A DNA stretch of 63,003 nucleotides from Verrucomicrobiota bacterium (GCA_023443455.1 JAEZUE010000078.1:1-63003), one strand, 5' to 3'. Numbered from the stretch's first letter, positions 25,790-37,333 are shown. Translations and numbers: made by a program. The notes: generated by a model from the sequence alone, not told the origin.

Positions 25790-26845
25790 ATGAGCGAACC
25801 AACCCCCACCACCGGCAGCATCGCGGTGGACGCCATGGGGGGCGACCTCGGCCCGGCCGAGGTCGTCGCTGCCTTGCAGCTGGCCCTCGCTGCTTTTCCC
25901 GAGCTGTGCAACGTCATCCTCGTGGGTGACGAGGCACAGCTTGTTCCTTTGCTCGCGTCCGCCGGCCTCGCCGGCCACCCCAAGGTCGGGGTCCGACACG
26001 CCTCCGAGGTGGTCACGATGGAGGACGACCTGATGACCGCGATCCGCCGCAAGAAGGACGCCTCGATGCTCCGGGCGATGGATCTGGTCAAGGAAGGCAC
26101 CGCCTCGGCGGTGGTCAGCACCGGCAACACCAAGATCCTGGTCGCCGCCGGCACCCTCCGCCTGCGCACCCTCGACGGGGTGGAGCGCCCCGCCCTCGCC
26201 CCCGTGATTCCCTGCGAGGATGGGCACCTGATTTTGATCGATGCCGGGGCCAACCCCGATGCGACCGCACGCCATCTGGTGCACAACGCCATCCTCGGCA
26301 CCCACTATTGCCGGGTCGAGCTCGGCATCGCCCGCCCGCGCGTGGGCCTGCTCACCATCGGCACCGAAGAGGGCAAGGGCAACGCCCTGATCAACGAGAC
26401 GCACGAGGCGCTCAAGTCCCTCGGCAACCTGATCGACTACGCCGGCCCCATCGAGGGATTCCAGGTGTTCCTCCACGATGTCGACGTCGTCGTCTGCGAC
26501 GGGTTCACCGGTAACATTTGTTTAAAGACGTGGGAGTCGCTCGTGAAGTTCGTCGGCCGCGAGCTCAAGACCCTCTTCAAGGCCAACCCGGTGCGCATGG
26601 CCGCCGCCCTGCTCGGCAAGGGCGCCCTCACCGGGCTCAAGAACCGTATCCAACCCGAACGCTTCGGCGGAGCGCCGCTGCTCGGGCTGCGCGGTTGCGT
26701 GATCAAGGCGCACGGCTCGGCCAACCGGCATGCGCTGATGAACGCCATCCACGACGCCAGCGAATTTATCCGCACCGATCTCGTGCACCACATCGAGGCG
26801 GACATCGCCAGTGCCAACACCCTGCTCGACAAACCCGCGGCCTGA
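25790..26845 (+). CDS. plsX: Phosphate acyltransferase PlsX (351 aa)
   Basis: It makes acyl-phosphate from acyl-ACP for glycerophospholipid synthesis and is membrane-associated. The N-terminal motif IAVDAMGGDLGPAEVV and the middle segment STGNTKILVAAGTLRLRTLDGVERP (split) are characteristic, as is VVCDGFTGNICLKT. Length is normal for the family. The gene lies between rpmF and fabH with gaps of 38 and 42 bp, the most common genomic position of plsX. Confidence 0.97.
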   Translation: MSEPTPTTGSIAVDAMGGDLGPAEVVAALQLALAAFPELCNVILVGDEAQLVPLLASAGLAGHPKVGVRHASEVVTMEDDLMTAIRRKKDASMLRAMDLVKEGTASAVVSTGNTKILVAAGTLRLRTLDGVERPALAPVIPCEDGHLILIDAGANPDATARHLVHNAILGTHYCRVELGIARPRVGLLTIGTEEGKGNALINETHEALKSLGNLIDYAGPIEGFQVFLHDVDVVVCDGFTGNICLKTWESLVKFVGRELKTLFKANPVRMAAALLGKGALTGLKNRIQPERFGGAPLLGLRGCVIKAHGSANRHALMNAIHDASEFIRTDLVHHIEADIASANTLLDKPAA

Positions 26846-26887
26846 GCCGTCCGGCGTTTTGTCGCACCCCCATCCTGCTTTTCCCGT

Positions 26888-27886
26888 ATGAACCAAGCCG
26901 GTCAATCCGTCGTCATTCTCGGAACGGGCGCCTACGCCCCGGAACGCATCCTCACCAATGAGGACATGTCCCGCATCGTCGACACCAACGACGAGTGGAT
27001 CGTTTCCCGTTCGGGAATCCGCGAGCGCCATGTCGCCGCGCCCGACGAGGCCACCTCCGACCTCGCCGTCAAGGCGGGCTTGGCCGCCATCGCCGAGGCC
27101 AAACTAACGCCGGCCGACATCGACCTGCTCCTCATCGCCACCTGCACGCCCGACGCCCCGCTGCCCTCGACCGCGACCCTCGTGCAGCACAAGCTCGGCC
27201 TCGGCTCCTGCGCCTGCTTCGACCTCGCCGCCGCCTGCAGCGGCTTCCTCTACTCGCTCGAGGTCGCCGAAGCGATGCTACGCTCCGGCCGCTACCGCCA
27301 CGCGCTGGTCATCGGCGCCGAGAAGCTCACTTCGCTCACCGACTACCAGGACCGCACGACCTGTATCCTCTTCGGCGACGGCGCCGGCGCGGTCGTGCTC
27401 GGCCTGCGCGACCAGCCCGGCACCGGCATCATCGGCACCAAGCTCTACGCCAACGGCAGCTCCTCCGAACTGATCAAGGTCCAGTCCGGCGGCTCCCGCA
27501 GCCCCGCCTCCGCCGAGACCGTCGCCCGCCGCGAACACTTCATCCAGATGCGCGGCAAGGAAGTCTTCAAACTCGCCGTCACCGCGATGCAGGACGCCGC
27601 CGTTGAACTTCTGGAGAAAAGCGGTGTCGCACCCGAGCAAGTGAAACTGCTCATCTCCCACCAGGCCAATCAACGTATCATCGACGCCATCGCCCAGCGC
27701 ATGAAGCTGCCGGCCGAACGCGTCTTCATGAATCTCGAGCGCTACGGCAACACCTCCGCCGCCTCCATCCCGATCGCGCTCGACGAGGCCCGTCGCAGCG
27801 GTCGTATCGAAAGTGGCGATTACGTCCTGCTGGTCGCCTTCGGCGCCGGCTTGACGTGGGCATCCGCCCTGATTCGCTGGCTCTAA
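26888..27886 (+). CDS. fabH: 3-oxoacyl-ACP synthase III (332 aa)
   Basis: It starts fatty-acid elongation by condensing acetyl-CoA with malonyl-ACP. The catalytic triad can be read: Cys at about residue 117 (AAACSGF), His at about 257 (ISHQANQRI) and Asn at about 287 (YGNTSAASIP). The N-terminal GTGAYAPER and SRSGIRERH are typical. Length is normal. It follows plsX by 42 bp and is followed only 4 bp later by the BamD-like gene, so transcription probably continues into envelope-assembly genes. Confidence 0.97.
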   Translation: MNQAGQSVVILGTGAYAPERILTNEDMSRIVDTNDEWIVSRSGIRERHVAAPDEATSDLAVKAGLAAIAEAKLTPADIDLLLIATCTPDAPLPSTATLVQHKLGLGSCACFDLAAACSGFLYSLEVAEAMLRSGRYRHALVIGAEKLTSLTDYQDRTTCILFGDGAGAVVLGLRDQPGTGIIGTKLYANGSSSELIKVQSGGSRSPASAETVARREHFIQMRGKEVFKLAVTAMQDAAVELLEKSGVAPEQVKLLISHQANQRIIDAIAQRMKLPAERVFMNLERYGNTSAASIPIALDEARRSGRIESGDYVLLVAFGAGLTWASALIRWL

Positions 27887-27890
27887 CTTC

Positions 27891-28976
27891 ATGCGCCCCT
27901 TGCGCCCTCTCCGCCCCATGCGCCTTCTCCGTCCCCTCGCCCTTCTCCTCGTCACCCTCCTGGTTCCGGCGCTGGCGCGTGCGGAACTCGTCTGGACCCC
28001 CAGCACCGGCTGGCAAGTCGAAGGCGGGGCCCTCTCCACTTTCACCAGCACCGAGGGCCGCAATGCCCTCGAGCTGATGAACAAGGCCCGTCTCGCCGAG
28101 GAAAACGGCCACTACCGCCGCGCCCTCCGCGCGTACAAGAAAGTCTCCCACGAATACGGCAAGTCCGTCTACGGCCCGGAAGCCTACTTCCGCACCGCCC
28201 AGATCCGCCTCGCCCAACGCAACTTCATCAAGGCCTTCGACGCCTACCAGCAGGTCGTCGCGCGCTACCCCAACTACGAGAAGTTCGACCAGGTCATCGC
28301 CGAACAGTACCGCATCGCCTCCGCCCTGGCCGACGGCGCCCGCGCCCGCTGGCTCTGGGGCCTGCTGCCCGGTTTCAGCAAACGCGAGACCGCGATCATC
28401 TACTTCGAATACGTCGTGGCCAACGCCCCGTACAGCGACTACGCCCCGCTCGCCCTCATGCGTGTCGCCCAGCTCCACAAACGCTACCGCAGCAAGATCG
28501 AGGCGGTCGACGCCCTCGACCGGATGATCAACTTCTACCCGAACAGCATCCTCACCCCCGACGCCTATCTGCGCATGGCCCAGGTCCATGCCTCCCTCGT
28601 CGATGGCCCCGAATACGACCAGTTCTCCGCCCACGAGTCCTCCACCTACTACCAGGACTTCCTCATCCTCTTCCCGAAGGACCCCGGAGTCGCCGACGCC
28701 GAGAAGGGCCTCGACGCGATGAAGACCGAACTCGCCGACAGCAAGATGAAGATCGCCGAGTTCTACCACTACAAGCGCCGTAACTACGTGGCCGCAAAGA
28801 TCTTCTACAACGAGGCCATCACCACCTACCCGGACTCCGCGATCGCCGAGAAGGCCCGCGCCCGCCTCGAGAAGATCGCCCCGAGAATCGAGGCCCAGGA
28901 AGCCGCCGAGGCCGCCCGCGCCGACCGCGTCGCGCCCCCGAAGCCCAAGCGCAAGAAAGTCCTCTGGCTGTTCTGA
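27891..28976 (+). CDS. BamD-like outer-membrane assembly TPR protein (361 aa)
   Basis: After a signal peptide (residues 1-31, ending LARAE) come TPR-like repeats: ALELMNKARLAEENGHYRRA, then AYFRTAQIRLAQRNFIKAF, then LMRVAQLHKRYRSKIEA. This is the pattern of BamD/YfiO proteins, which hold the Bam complex to the outer membrane. It lacks the lipobox Cys of proteobacterial BamD and is about 100 residues longer, ending in a basic KPKRKKVLWLF tail. The neighbour is an LptE-like lipoprotein 13 bp downstream, so an envelope-assembly role is likely; other periplasmic TPR adaptors cannot be excluded. Confidence 0.8.
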   Translation: MRPLRPLRPMRLLRPLALLLVTLLVPALARAELVWTPSTGWQVEGGALSTFTSTEGRNALELMNKARLAEENGHYRRALRAYKKVSHEYGKSVYGPEAYFRTAQIRLAQRNFIKAFDAYQQVVARYPNYEKFDQVIAEQYRIASALADGARARWLWGLLPGFSKRETAIIYFEYVVANAPYSDYAPLALMRVAQLHKRYRSKIEAVDALDRMINFYPNSILTPDAYLRMAQVHASLVDGPEYDQFSAHESSTYYQDFLILFPKDPGVADAEKGLDAMKTELADSKMKIAEFYHYKRRNYVAAKIFYNEAITTYPDSAIAEKARARLEKIAPRIEAQEAAEAARADRVAPPKPKRKKVLWLF

Positions 28977-28989
28977 GCCCGAAGCTCCC

Positions 28990-29499
28990 ATGCGCCGTCT
29001 CGCCTGCCGCCTCCTCGCCCTGCTGCTGCTCGGCAGCCTGACCGCCTGTTCCCATTACCGGTTGGGCGCTCCCGGCGAGCCGCTGGTGCGCACCGTCTTC
29101 GTCGCCCCGGCGACCAACACCGCCTTCGCCCCGCAGGCCGGCCCGCTGGTCACCGAGGCCGCGCGCCTCACCCTCGCCCGCGACGGCCGCATCGAGCTCG
29201 CCGCCCATGACGGCCCCGGCGTCGCCGAACTGCGCATCCGCCTGACCCGCTTCGAACGCGACGTGCTCGCCGCCCGCCGCGACGACACCGCCCTGGCCCG
29301 CAAGTTCGCCGTCAAACTCACCGCCGAGGTCACCCTCGTCGACCAGAACGGCAAGATCCTCATCGACCGCCGCACGCTCACCGCGACCCGCGACGCCTTC
29401 GTCGACAGCGGCCTCCAGCCCACCGAATACCAGACGATGCCCCTGCTCGCCGAGGCCCTCGCCGACGAGATCGCGCACGCCGTCCTCGATACTTGGTGA
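28990..29499 (+). CDS. LptE-like outer-membrane lipoprotein (169 aa)
   Basis: A lipoprotein signal peptide ends in the lipobox LTAC at residues 16-19, followed by SHYRLG, a start shared by LptE (LPS-assembly lipoprotein) and related proteins. The mature part alternates strands and helices (RTVFVAPATNTAF, VTLVDQNGKILIDRR), consistent with the small alpha/beta LptE fold. It would help LptD place lipopolysaccharide in the outer leaflet. It sits 13 bp after the BamD-like gene. Sequence conservation in LptE is low, so fold prediction is needed for certainty. Confidence 0.75.
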   Translation: MRRLACRLLALLLLGSLTACSHYRLGAPGEPLVRTVFVAPATNTAFAPQAGPLVTEAARLTLARDGRIELAAHDGPGVAELRIRLTRFERDVLAARRDDTALARKFAVKLTAEVTLVDQNGKILIDRRTLTATRDAFVDSGLQPTEYQTMPLLAEALADEIAHAVLDTW

Positions 29500-29522
29500 C
29501 GCCGTCGCGTCGCCCCCCGGCC

Positions 29523-30173
29523 ATGCCCGACATCGTCCTCGCGCCTTCGCTGCTCGCCGGCGACCACGCCAATCTGGCCGGCAGTGCCGCCGAAGCCGCC
29601 GCCGCGGGAGTGCGTTGGCTGCACCTCGACATCATGGACGGGCATTTCGTGCCCAACCTCACCTTCGGCCCCGGCACCGCCGCCGCGCTGCGCAGGCACA
29701 CCGCGTTGTTCCTCGACACGCACCTGATGCTCGACAACCCGGCCGACTACATCGAGCCCTTCGCCAAGGCCGGCAGCGACCTGATCAGCATCCACATCGA
29801 GCCCGCGTACGACCACGTCGCCACCCTCGCCCGCATCCGCGCGCTCGGGAAACAGAACGGCATCGTGCTCAATCCCGGCACGTCCGCCGAGGCGATCGCC
29901 CATCTGCTCGACCAGGTGGACCTGGTGCTCCTGATGACCGTGCAACCCGGCTTCGGCGGCCAGTCGTTCCGCCACGACGTGCTGCCGAAGATCGGGCAGA
30001 TCGCCCGTTGGCGCGCCGAGCGCGGCCTGAATTTCCGCATCGAGGTCGACGGCGGCGTCGATCCCGTCACCGCCCCGCTCTGCCTGCAGGCCGGCGCGGA
30101 TACGCTCGTGGCCGGCACGGCCTTCTACCGCGCCCCCGACCGCCTCGCCTTCCGCCGGAGCATCGAAGGCTGA
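29523..30173 (+). CDS. rpe: Ribulose-phosphate 3-epimerase (216 aa)
   Basis: A pentose phosphate pathway enzyme that interconverts ribulose 5-phosphate and xylulose 5-phosphate. TIM-barrel signature motifs are LAPSLLAGD (residues about 5-13), LHLDIMDGHFVPNLTFGP with metal-binding His and Asp, MTVQPGFGGQSF, and EVDGGVDP. The ATG of MPDIVLAPS was chosen over TTG/GTG codons upstream that overlap lptE. Length is typical. It is 23 bp after the LptE-like gene and 133 bp before mutS. Confidence 0.96.
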   Translation: MPDIVLAPSLLAGDHANLAGSAAEAAAAGVRWLHLDIMDGHFVPNLTFGPGTAAALRRHTALFLDTHLMLDNPADYIEPFAKAGSDLISIHIEPAYDHVATLARIRALGKQNGIVLNPGTSAEAIAHLLDQVDLVLLMTVQPGFGGQSFRHDVLPKIGQIARWRAERGLNFRIEVDGGVDPVTAPLCLQAGADTLVAGTAFYRAPDRLAFRRSIEG

Positions 30174-30306
30174 AACCACCCGGGGCGGAACTGGTGCGGG
30201 GTCGCGCCCCCCCGCGCGCCACGGACGAAGAAACGGCCCCCGGCGCGCCGTTCGCCCCATTTCCGACTTCCGCCGGTCGTTGCGGGCCTCCAGCCTTCGC
30301 CAACCC

Positions 30307-32856
<2,550 letters not shown>

Positions 32857-32886
32857 GCCGGGGGGCGCCCCCGCTCCGCCGCGGAC

Positions 32887-32919
32887 AAAAAAAAGCCGCC
32901 GCAGATCGGCTGCGGCGGC
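32887..32919 (-). terminator. Intrinsic terminator of the cysteine-rich gene
   Basis: A perfect 10-bp stem (GCCGCCGCAG/CTGCGGCGGC) with loop ATCGG is followed, read on the minus strand, by eight T residues. It lies 24 bp past the stop of the leftward gene and may also slow rightward transcription leaving mutS. Confidence 0.85.
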
Positions 32920-32943
32920 GAGAACGAAGTCACGCAGTGCGCC

Positions 32944-33246
32944 TTACTCCTTCGCGGGAGCGGCGCATTTTTCGCACGACTTGCCTTCCTTGGCCGCCGC
33001 TTCGCAGCAGGCCATCTTCTGGGCGGTGCACTTGGCCTTGTCCGCCTCGGAGCACGCCTTCTTGCAGCACGGCTTGTCGCAGTCCTTCTCGCAGCCGGGC
33101 TTGGCGGCGTCGCATTTGGCCGCACATTGCTTGGCCGGAGCCTTGTCGCCATGATCCTTGCCTTCGCAAGAACCGCAGTTGGCCGCGGCGAAGCCGGCGA
33201 GGAGGGCAAAGGAGGAAACGGCGAGCAGAACTCGAATCGATTTCAT
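32944..33246 (-). CDS. Small exported cysteine-rich protein (100 aa)
   Basis: The ATG of MKSIRVLLAVSSF opens a signal peptide ending near residue 22 (GFAAA). The mature 78 residues contain 14 Cys, two in CC pairs twice over (DKPCCKKAC and KMACCEAA), spaced mostly two to five residues apart and mixed with many Lys, Asp and Glu. It opens with NCGSCEGKDHGDK and closes with SCEKCAAPAKE. Such composition suggests either metal binding (a metallothionein-like exported protein) or a disulfide-rich surface peptide. I do not know a named family. It has its own terminator and is transcribed leftward between mutS and tRNA-Ala. Confidence 0.8.
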   Translation of the reverse strand: MKSIRVLLAVSSFALLAGFAAANCGSCEGKDHGDKAPAKQCAAKCDAAKPGCEKDCDKPCCKKACSEADKAKCTAQKMACCEAAAKEGKSCEKCAAPAKE

Positions 33247-33410
33247 GAGGATGTCAGTGTGTTGGGTAACGCATGCCCAAGCCGGGAAGACAGTTCCCGT
33301 GGAAACTCGGGGCCCCGGAAAATGCCGCACTCGAGCACCACGTCAAACCGGACCCGCCACCCGCCTTGCGGGCCCGTTGAGGAAACGACGAAACGCACCT
33401 CGGAATCCGC

Positions 33411-33445
33411 CCAAAACAAAGGCCGGTCTTGCGACCGGCCTTTTC
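33411..33445 (-). terminator. Terminator downstream of tRNA-Ala
   Basis: An 8-bp stem (GGCCGGTC/GACCGGCC, loop TTGC) is followed on the minus strand by TTTGTTTT and on the plus strand by TTTTCT, so it can work both ways. It begins 6 bp past the tRNA 3' end. Its arms are nearly those of the dispersed hairpin family at 210-278 and 13359. Confidence 0.75.
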
Positions 33446-33450
33446 TAAAG

Positions 33451-33526
33451 TGGTGGAGCCGAGGGGGATCGAACCCCTGACCTCCACAATGCCATTGTGG
33501 CGCTCTTCCAACTGAGCTACGACCCC
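33451..33526 (-). tRNA. tRNA-Ala (anticodon GGC)
   Basis: Read leftward, the 76-nt sequence begins GGGGTCGTAGCTCAGTTGG and folds into a standard cloverleaf. The acceptor stem contains G3-U70, the alanine identity pair. The anticodon stem is CCACA/TGTGG with loop ATGGCAT, giving anticodon GGC (reads GCC, a very common codon here). The T arm GGGGTTCGATCCCC is standard. The CCA end is encoded. It is followed directly by a terminator hairpin. Confidence 0.97.
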
Positions 33527-33690
33527 ACTGAAGAAAAACGAGAGGCGAGAGAATCGGGTTCACGGCTTTGAATGCAAGGAGTTTTTTCGAAGAATTTCGG
33601 ACAAGAAAAACGACCCGTTTTCCCACCCGATCCGATCCAATCTCGACCGCCCGCCGGCCCTGCGTAATCTCCCCGCCAACACCCTGACCC

Positions 33691-34896
33691 ATGGCTGTCC
33701 CTCCTCCCCTGCTCGGACCGACCCAGCGCAAGATCGTCGGCTTCGCCCTCTCCCTCGCGGCCGCCCTGGTGATCGTGCTGCTGCTCACACTGCTCGTGCT
33801 CGGGCTCTCCCGCGCCCTGGGCTTTTTCTCGAGCGTGATCTGGCCGCTCGCCGCGGCCGGAGTGGTCGCGCTGATCCTGAAGCCCGTGGTCGCGATCATC
33901 GAGCAACGCTTTCGCGTGGGCCGGCTGACGGCGGTCATCATCCTCTACGGCGCCTTCGTCCTCGCGCTCAGCGGTGTCCTGATCGCCATCACGCCGCGCA
34001 TTGTGGCGCAGGCCGCGGAGTTCGTGCATTCGCTCCCGAAGTTGTGGGAACAGGCCCAACAGTTCGCTCAGGTGCGCTTCCCCCGCTGGAACGCCTACCT
34101 CAGCGAGCAGCTCGAGAACCCGAACGTGAAGCCGTATCTCGAGCAGCTCAAGCAGCAGGGCGAGGCGATCCTCTCGGGCGTCGTGCCGGGCATCAAGGCG
34201 ACCGCCGGCAAGATCCGCGGCGCCTTCGGTTTCGCCGTCGGCCTGGTTCTGGTGCCCGTGTACCTTTTCTTCTTCCTGCGCTCCACCGGCGACGTCTTCA
34301 CCCAGGTCCGCGGACTGCTCCCGTTCCTGCGCGACGACATCCGCGACGATGTCGTCTTTCTGGCGCGCGAGTTCGTCGGCATCGTGGTGGCGTTCTTCCG
34401 CGGGCAATTGCTGATCGGCCTGATCATGGGCGCGATCTATGCCACCGGTTTCACCATCGCCGGGCTGCGCTTCGGACTGGTGATCGGCCTGGGCATGGGC
34501 CTGCTGAACATCATCCCGTATCTGGGCACGATGCTCGGACTGGCCATCGCCCTGCCCCTGGGCTTCCTCCAACCCGAAGGCGGCCTCTGGCTGGTGGCCA
34601 CCGTGCTCGGGGTGTTCGCCGCAGTGCAGGCGCTGGAGGGCTGGTTCCTCACCCCGCGGATCATGGGCCAACAGACCGGCCTGCATCCCGTCGCCATCAT
34701 CGTCGCGATCCTCTTCTGGGGCACCGCCCTCGACGGACTCCTCGGCATGGTGATGGCGATCCCGCTCACCGCGTTCTTCGTCACCGCGTGGCGGTTGGTG
34801 AAATTCAAATACATCGAGAATCCGGCGCCCGCCGCCCCCGCCGACCGCCCGCCTCCGGCCGGGGACCGCGACGGCGGGCCGCAGCCCGTCGCGTAG
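33691..34896 (+). CDS. AI-2E family (PerM/TqsA-type) transporter (401 aa)
   Basis: This family exports small molecules or ions, and some members handle autoinducer-2 or sodium. The expected topology is visible: two or three N-terminal hydrophobic segments (LAAALVIVLLLTLLVLGL, VIWPLAAAGVVALIL, and so on), a long polar middle part (about residues 105-185), then several more membrane segments with the conserved GLGMGLLNIIPYLGTMLG and PRIMGQQTGLHPVAII. Length fits the family (about 350-400). The Pro-rich C-terminal tail is variable. Substrate is unknown. The next gene is convergent, 46 bp away. Confidence 0.88.
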   Translation: MAVPPPLLGPTQRKIVGFALSLAAALVIVLLLTLLVLGLSRALGFFSSVIWPLAAAGVVALILKPVVAIIEQRFRVGRLTAVIILYGAFVLALSGVLIAITPRIVAQAAEFVHSLPKLWEQAQQFAQVRFPRWNAYLSEQLENPNVKPYLEQLKQQGEAILSGVVPGIKATAGKIRGAFGFAVGLVLVPVYLFFFLRSTGDVFTQVRGLLPFLRDDIRDDVVFLAREFVGIVVAFFRGQLLIGLIMGAIYATGFTIAGLRFGLVIGLGMGLLNIIPYLGTMLGLAIALPLGFLQPEGGLWLVATVLGVFAAVQALEGWFLTPRIMGQQTGLHPVAIIVAILFWGTALDGLLGMVMAIPLTAFFVTAWRLVKFKYIENPAPAAPADRPPPAGDRDGGPQPVA

Positions 34897-34942
34897 GCGC
34901 GTGCCTGCACGCTGGCTTCGCCGCGGCGATTGAGGCGTCGAC

Positions 34943-35827
34943 TCAGCGTCCGGCGAGGGCAGCCAAGGCCTCGGTCCGCCGGTTGGCGGGCGCCGCCATG
35001 AACCCGGCCCGTTCCAGCTCCGCCGCCACCGTGTCGCCGAGCAACGCACGCAAAACCGGCCCGAGCTCGCCCGCGCGATCCGGCCGGAACGCCAGGTGGA
35101 AGGGCAGGCGCAGCGCGTAGTCGCCCGTGGCGACATTCTCCGGGGTGGGACCGAACGCGACATCGTCGTCGCGCCGCGCCACCGCCAGCACGTGCACCCC
35201 CGAGGTGTCCGGCAACGGCCGCGGGAAAAATCCGATACAGGTGTCGTCGACCCGCAGCCGCCGCAGGAGCTCGTCGGCATCGGTCTGCACGTTGATCGTC
35301 GCCTTCAACACCGGGGTGTGGAGCACGGTCGACTTGAAGAGGTCCACCGCCAGGGAGTTCGGGTCGTCGACGAGGTTGGGCGCGATGCTCTTGAGCTCCC
35401 AGACACCCGTTCCGCCCAGCGCTCCCCACTGCCGGTGGTTCGTCGGCTCCTTGTCGCCGAAGACGCCGCCCAGCTGCGAGAAGCTCAGGTGGGTGACCGG
35501 GTTGGACTCGTTGACGACAAACACCGCCACCTGGTAGGCGAACGGCACGAGGCGGAACTCCCCCTCGGGCGGCAACTCGTCCGGCGCAAACGCGACCACC
35601 GCGATATCCGCGCGGCCCGTACGCAGATCCTCGAGGCCGCCGCGGCTCCCGCCCAGGCGCAGCCGCACGCCCGCGAGCGATCCGGCGTCGACCGCCGCAC
35701 CCAGCGCCGGCTGCAGAAGATCGGAGCCGGCGAGCGTGCGGTCGGCCCCGTCGGCCACAAGAAACGGGCCCGTGAACAACGGGAGAAGCAGGAGGCGTCG
35801 GAACATCGCAAACACGGAGAAGTGCAT
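34943..35827 (-). CDS. PstS-like periplasmic substrate-binding protein (294 aa)
   Basis: A signal peptide (FRRLLLLPLFTGPFLVA) is followed by TLAGSDLLQPAL, the ligand-binding opening of phosphate-type binding proteins (GSD/GST motif). GGSRGGLEDLRTGRADIAVVAF and VNESNPVTHLSFSQL, where the family has NP(V/L) and LT..QL, support this. No permease or ATPase genes are nearby, so it is an orphan binding protein. It begins 36 bp after the sigma-54 response regulator on the same strand, suggesting a shared transcript and perhaps a sensing rather than uptake role. The start may be M1 at 35827 or the ATG at 35806. Confidence 0.8.
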   Translation of the reverse strand: MHFSVFAMFRRLLLLPLFTGPFLVADGADRTLAGSDLLQPALGAAVDAGSLAGVRLRLGGSRGGLEDLRTGRADIAVVAFAPDELPPEGEFRLVPFAYQVAVFVVNESNPVTHLSFSQLGGVFGDKEPTNHRQWGALGGTGVWELKSIAPNLVDDPNSLAVDLFKSTVLHTPVLKATINVQTDADELLRRLRVDDTCIGFFPRPLPDTSGVHVLAVARRDDDVAFGPTPENVATGDYALRLPFHLAFRPDRAGELGPVLRALLGDTVAAELERAGFMAAPANRRTEALAALAGR

Positions 35828-35863
35828 TCGTGGATCGGTGACTGTGCGGAGGGGCGGCGCGGC

Positions 35864-37333
35864 TCAGCCCCGGTCGGTGACATCCAACTCGGGCCACTGC
35901 GCGAGCTTGCGATGGAGCGTGCGCCGGCTGATCCCCATCAGTTTGGCCGCCTGGGTGCGATTGCCGCGCGCCTCCATGAGCGCCTGCCGAAGCAACCGCT
36001 TCTCGTTCTCCTCCACCGACAGCGGCGGCGGCACGGGAGCGAGCACGCCGTTGGCCCCCGGGAGGGCGGCGACGGGCGGAAGCGCCGGTGCGGCCAGCGG
36101 CGAAAACGCCACGCCGTTGGCATCGACCGGCACCGGCGGCCGCGAAAGCGGCGGCAACGTGATTTCGCCGCGGAACTTCGGATCGAGATCGAACTCGGTC
36201 ACCCGGCCGCCGCGACGCAGCACCACGGTGTTTTCCGCGAAGTTGCGGAGCTCGCGAATGTTGCCGGGCCACCCATACGCGACCAGATGCTTGAGCGCAC
36301 CGGGCTCGAGCGTCGGCGGCGGGAGGTTGTTCTCCTTGGAGAACTCGGCGAGAAAGTGGTCCAACAACACCGGGATGTCCTCGGTGCGATCCCGCAGGGG
36401 CGGGGTCGAGATCCGCACGACGTTGAGGCGGAAGAAGAGATCCTCGCGAAACGTGCCCTGCGCGACCATCTGCTCCAGGTTGCGGTTCGTCGCCGCGACC
36501 AGTCGCACGTCGAGCTGCACCGTTTTCTGGCTACCGATCCGCTCGACCGCCCGTGTCTCGAGAAACCGGAGCAGCTTCACCTGGGTCGGCAGGCTGATCT
36601 CCCCGATCTCGTCGAGGAAGATCGTGCCGCCATCGGCCGCCTCGAACCGACCGACCCGGCGCTCGGTCGCGCCGGTGAACGCACCCTTCTCGTGGCCGAA
36701 AAGCTCGCTCTCGAGCAGCGTCGCCGGAAGTGCCGCACAATGCACCGCCAGAAACGGCGCCCGCGCCCGCGAACTCGCCTGGTGAATCGCCTGCGCGATC
36801 AGCTCCTTGCCCGTGCCCGTCTCGCCCTCGATCAGCACCGTCGCCCGCGAGGGTGCCACCAACTTCACCCGATCGATCACCTCGTTGAGGCGCGACGAGT
36901 GGCCGACGATCCCGTCGAAACTGAACTTCCGATCCAGCCGCTCGTGCAGCTGTTTGACCTCCACCTCGAGCGTGCGGGACTTGAGCGCCCGCTGCACGAG
37001 GATCTCGAGCTTCTCGAGATTCACCGGTTTGGTCAGAAAATCGAAAGCCCCCCGCCGCATCGCCTCGACGGCCGTGTCGATATTCCCGTAGGCCGTCATC
37101 ATGATCACGACCGGGCGGTTGGGCAGCGTCAGGGCCTTGTCGATCACCTTCAGCCCCGACTTTCCCGGCATGCGCAGATCGGTGACGATGACATCGAACT
37201 CACTCGTTTCCAACAAGTTGAACGCCTCGTCGGCGCTGCCCGCCACGGACACGTCGTAGTTCTCTTCAAATGCCAGCAGCAGCCCCTCACGGGTGTGCTT
37301 TTCGTCATCCACGATCAACACCGACGGAATCAT
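35864..37333 (-). CDS. Sigma-54-dependent response regulator, NtrC family (489 aa)
   Basis: Three domains are clear. The receiver (1-120) has phospho-acceptor Asp52 in VTDLRMPGKSG and Lys102 in FLTKPVN. The AAA+ domain (about 140-375) has Walker A GETGTGKE at 170-177, the sigma-54 contact GAFTGA at 217-222, Walker B FLDEIGE near 239-245, and an arginine-finger region RLNVVRISTPPLRDR (split). A Pro/Ala-rich linker leads to a Fis-type helix-turn-helix (NRTQAAKLMGISRRTLHRKL) at about 455-478. It activates sigma-54 promoters when phosphorylated. No histidine kinase is in the window. The PstS-like gene follows after 36 bp. Confidence 0.95.
   Translation of the reverse strand: MIPSVLIVDDEKHTREGLLLAFEENYDVSVAGSADEAFNLLETSEFDVIVTDLRMPGKSGLKVIDKALTLPNRPVVIMMTAYGNIDTAVEAMRRGAFDFLTKPVNLEKLEILVQRALKSRTLEVEVKQLHERLDRKFSFDGIVGHSSRLNEVIDRVKLVAPSRATVLIEGETGTGKELIAQAIHQASSRARAPFLAVHCAALPATLLESELFGHEKGAFTGATERRVGRFEAADGGTIFLDEIGEISLPTQVKLLRFLETRAVERIGSQKTVQLDVRLVAATNRNLEQMVAQGTFREDLFFRLNVVRISTPPLRDRTEDIPVLLDHFLAEFSKENNLPPPTLEPGALKHLVAYGWPGNIRELRNFAENTVVLRRGGRVTEFDLDPKFRGEITLPPLSRPPVPVDANGVAFSPLAAPALPPVAALPGANGVLAPVPPPLSVEENEKRLLRQALMEARGNRTQAAKLMGISRRTLHRKLAQWPELDVTDRG

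Noticed and set aside
33451..33526. tRNA gene as an integration (att) site
   Set aside because: No integrase, no direct repeat of the tRNA 3' end and no change in composition nearby.
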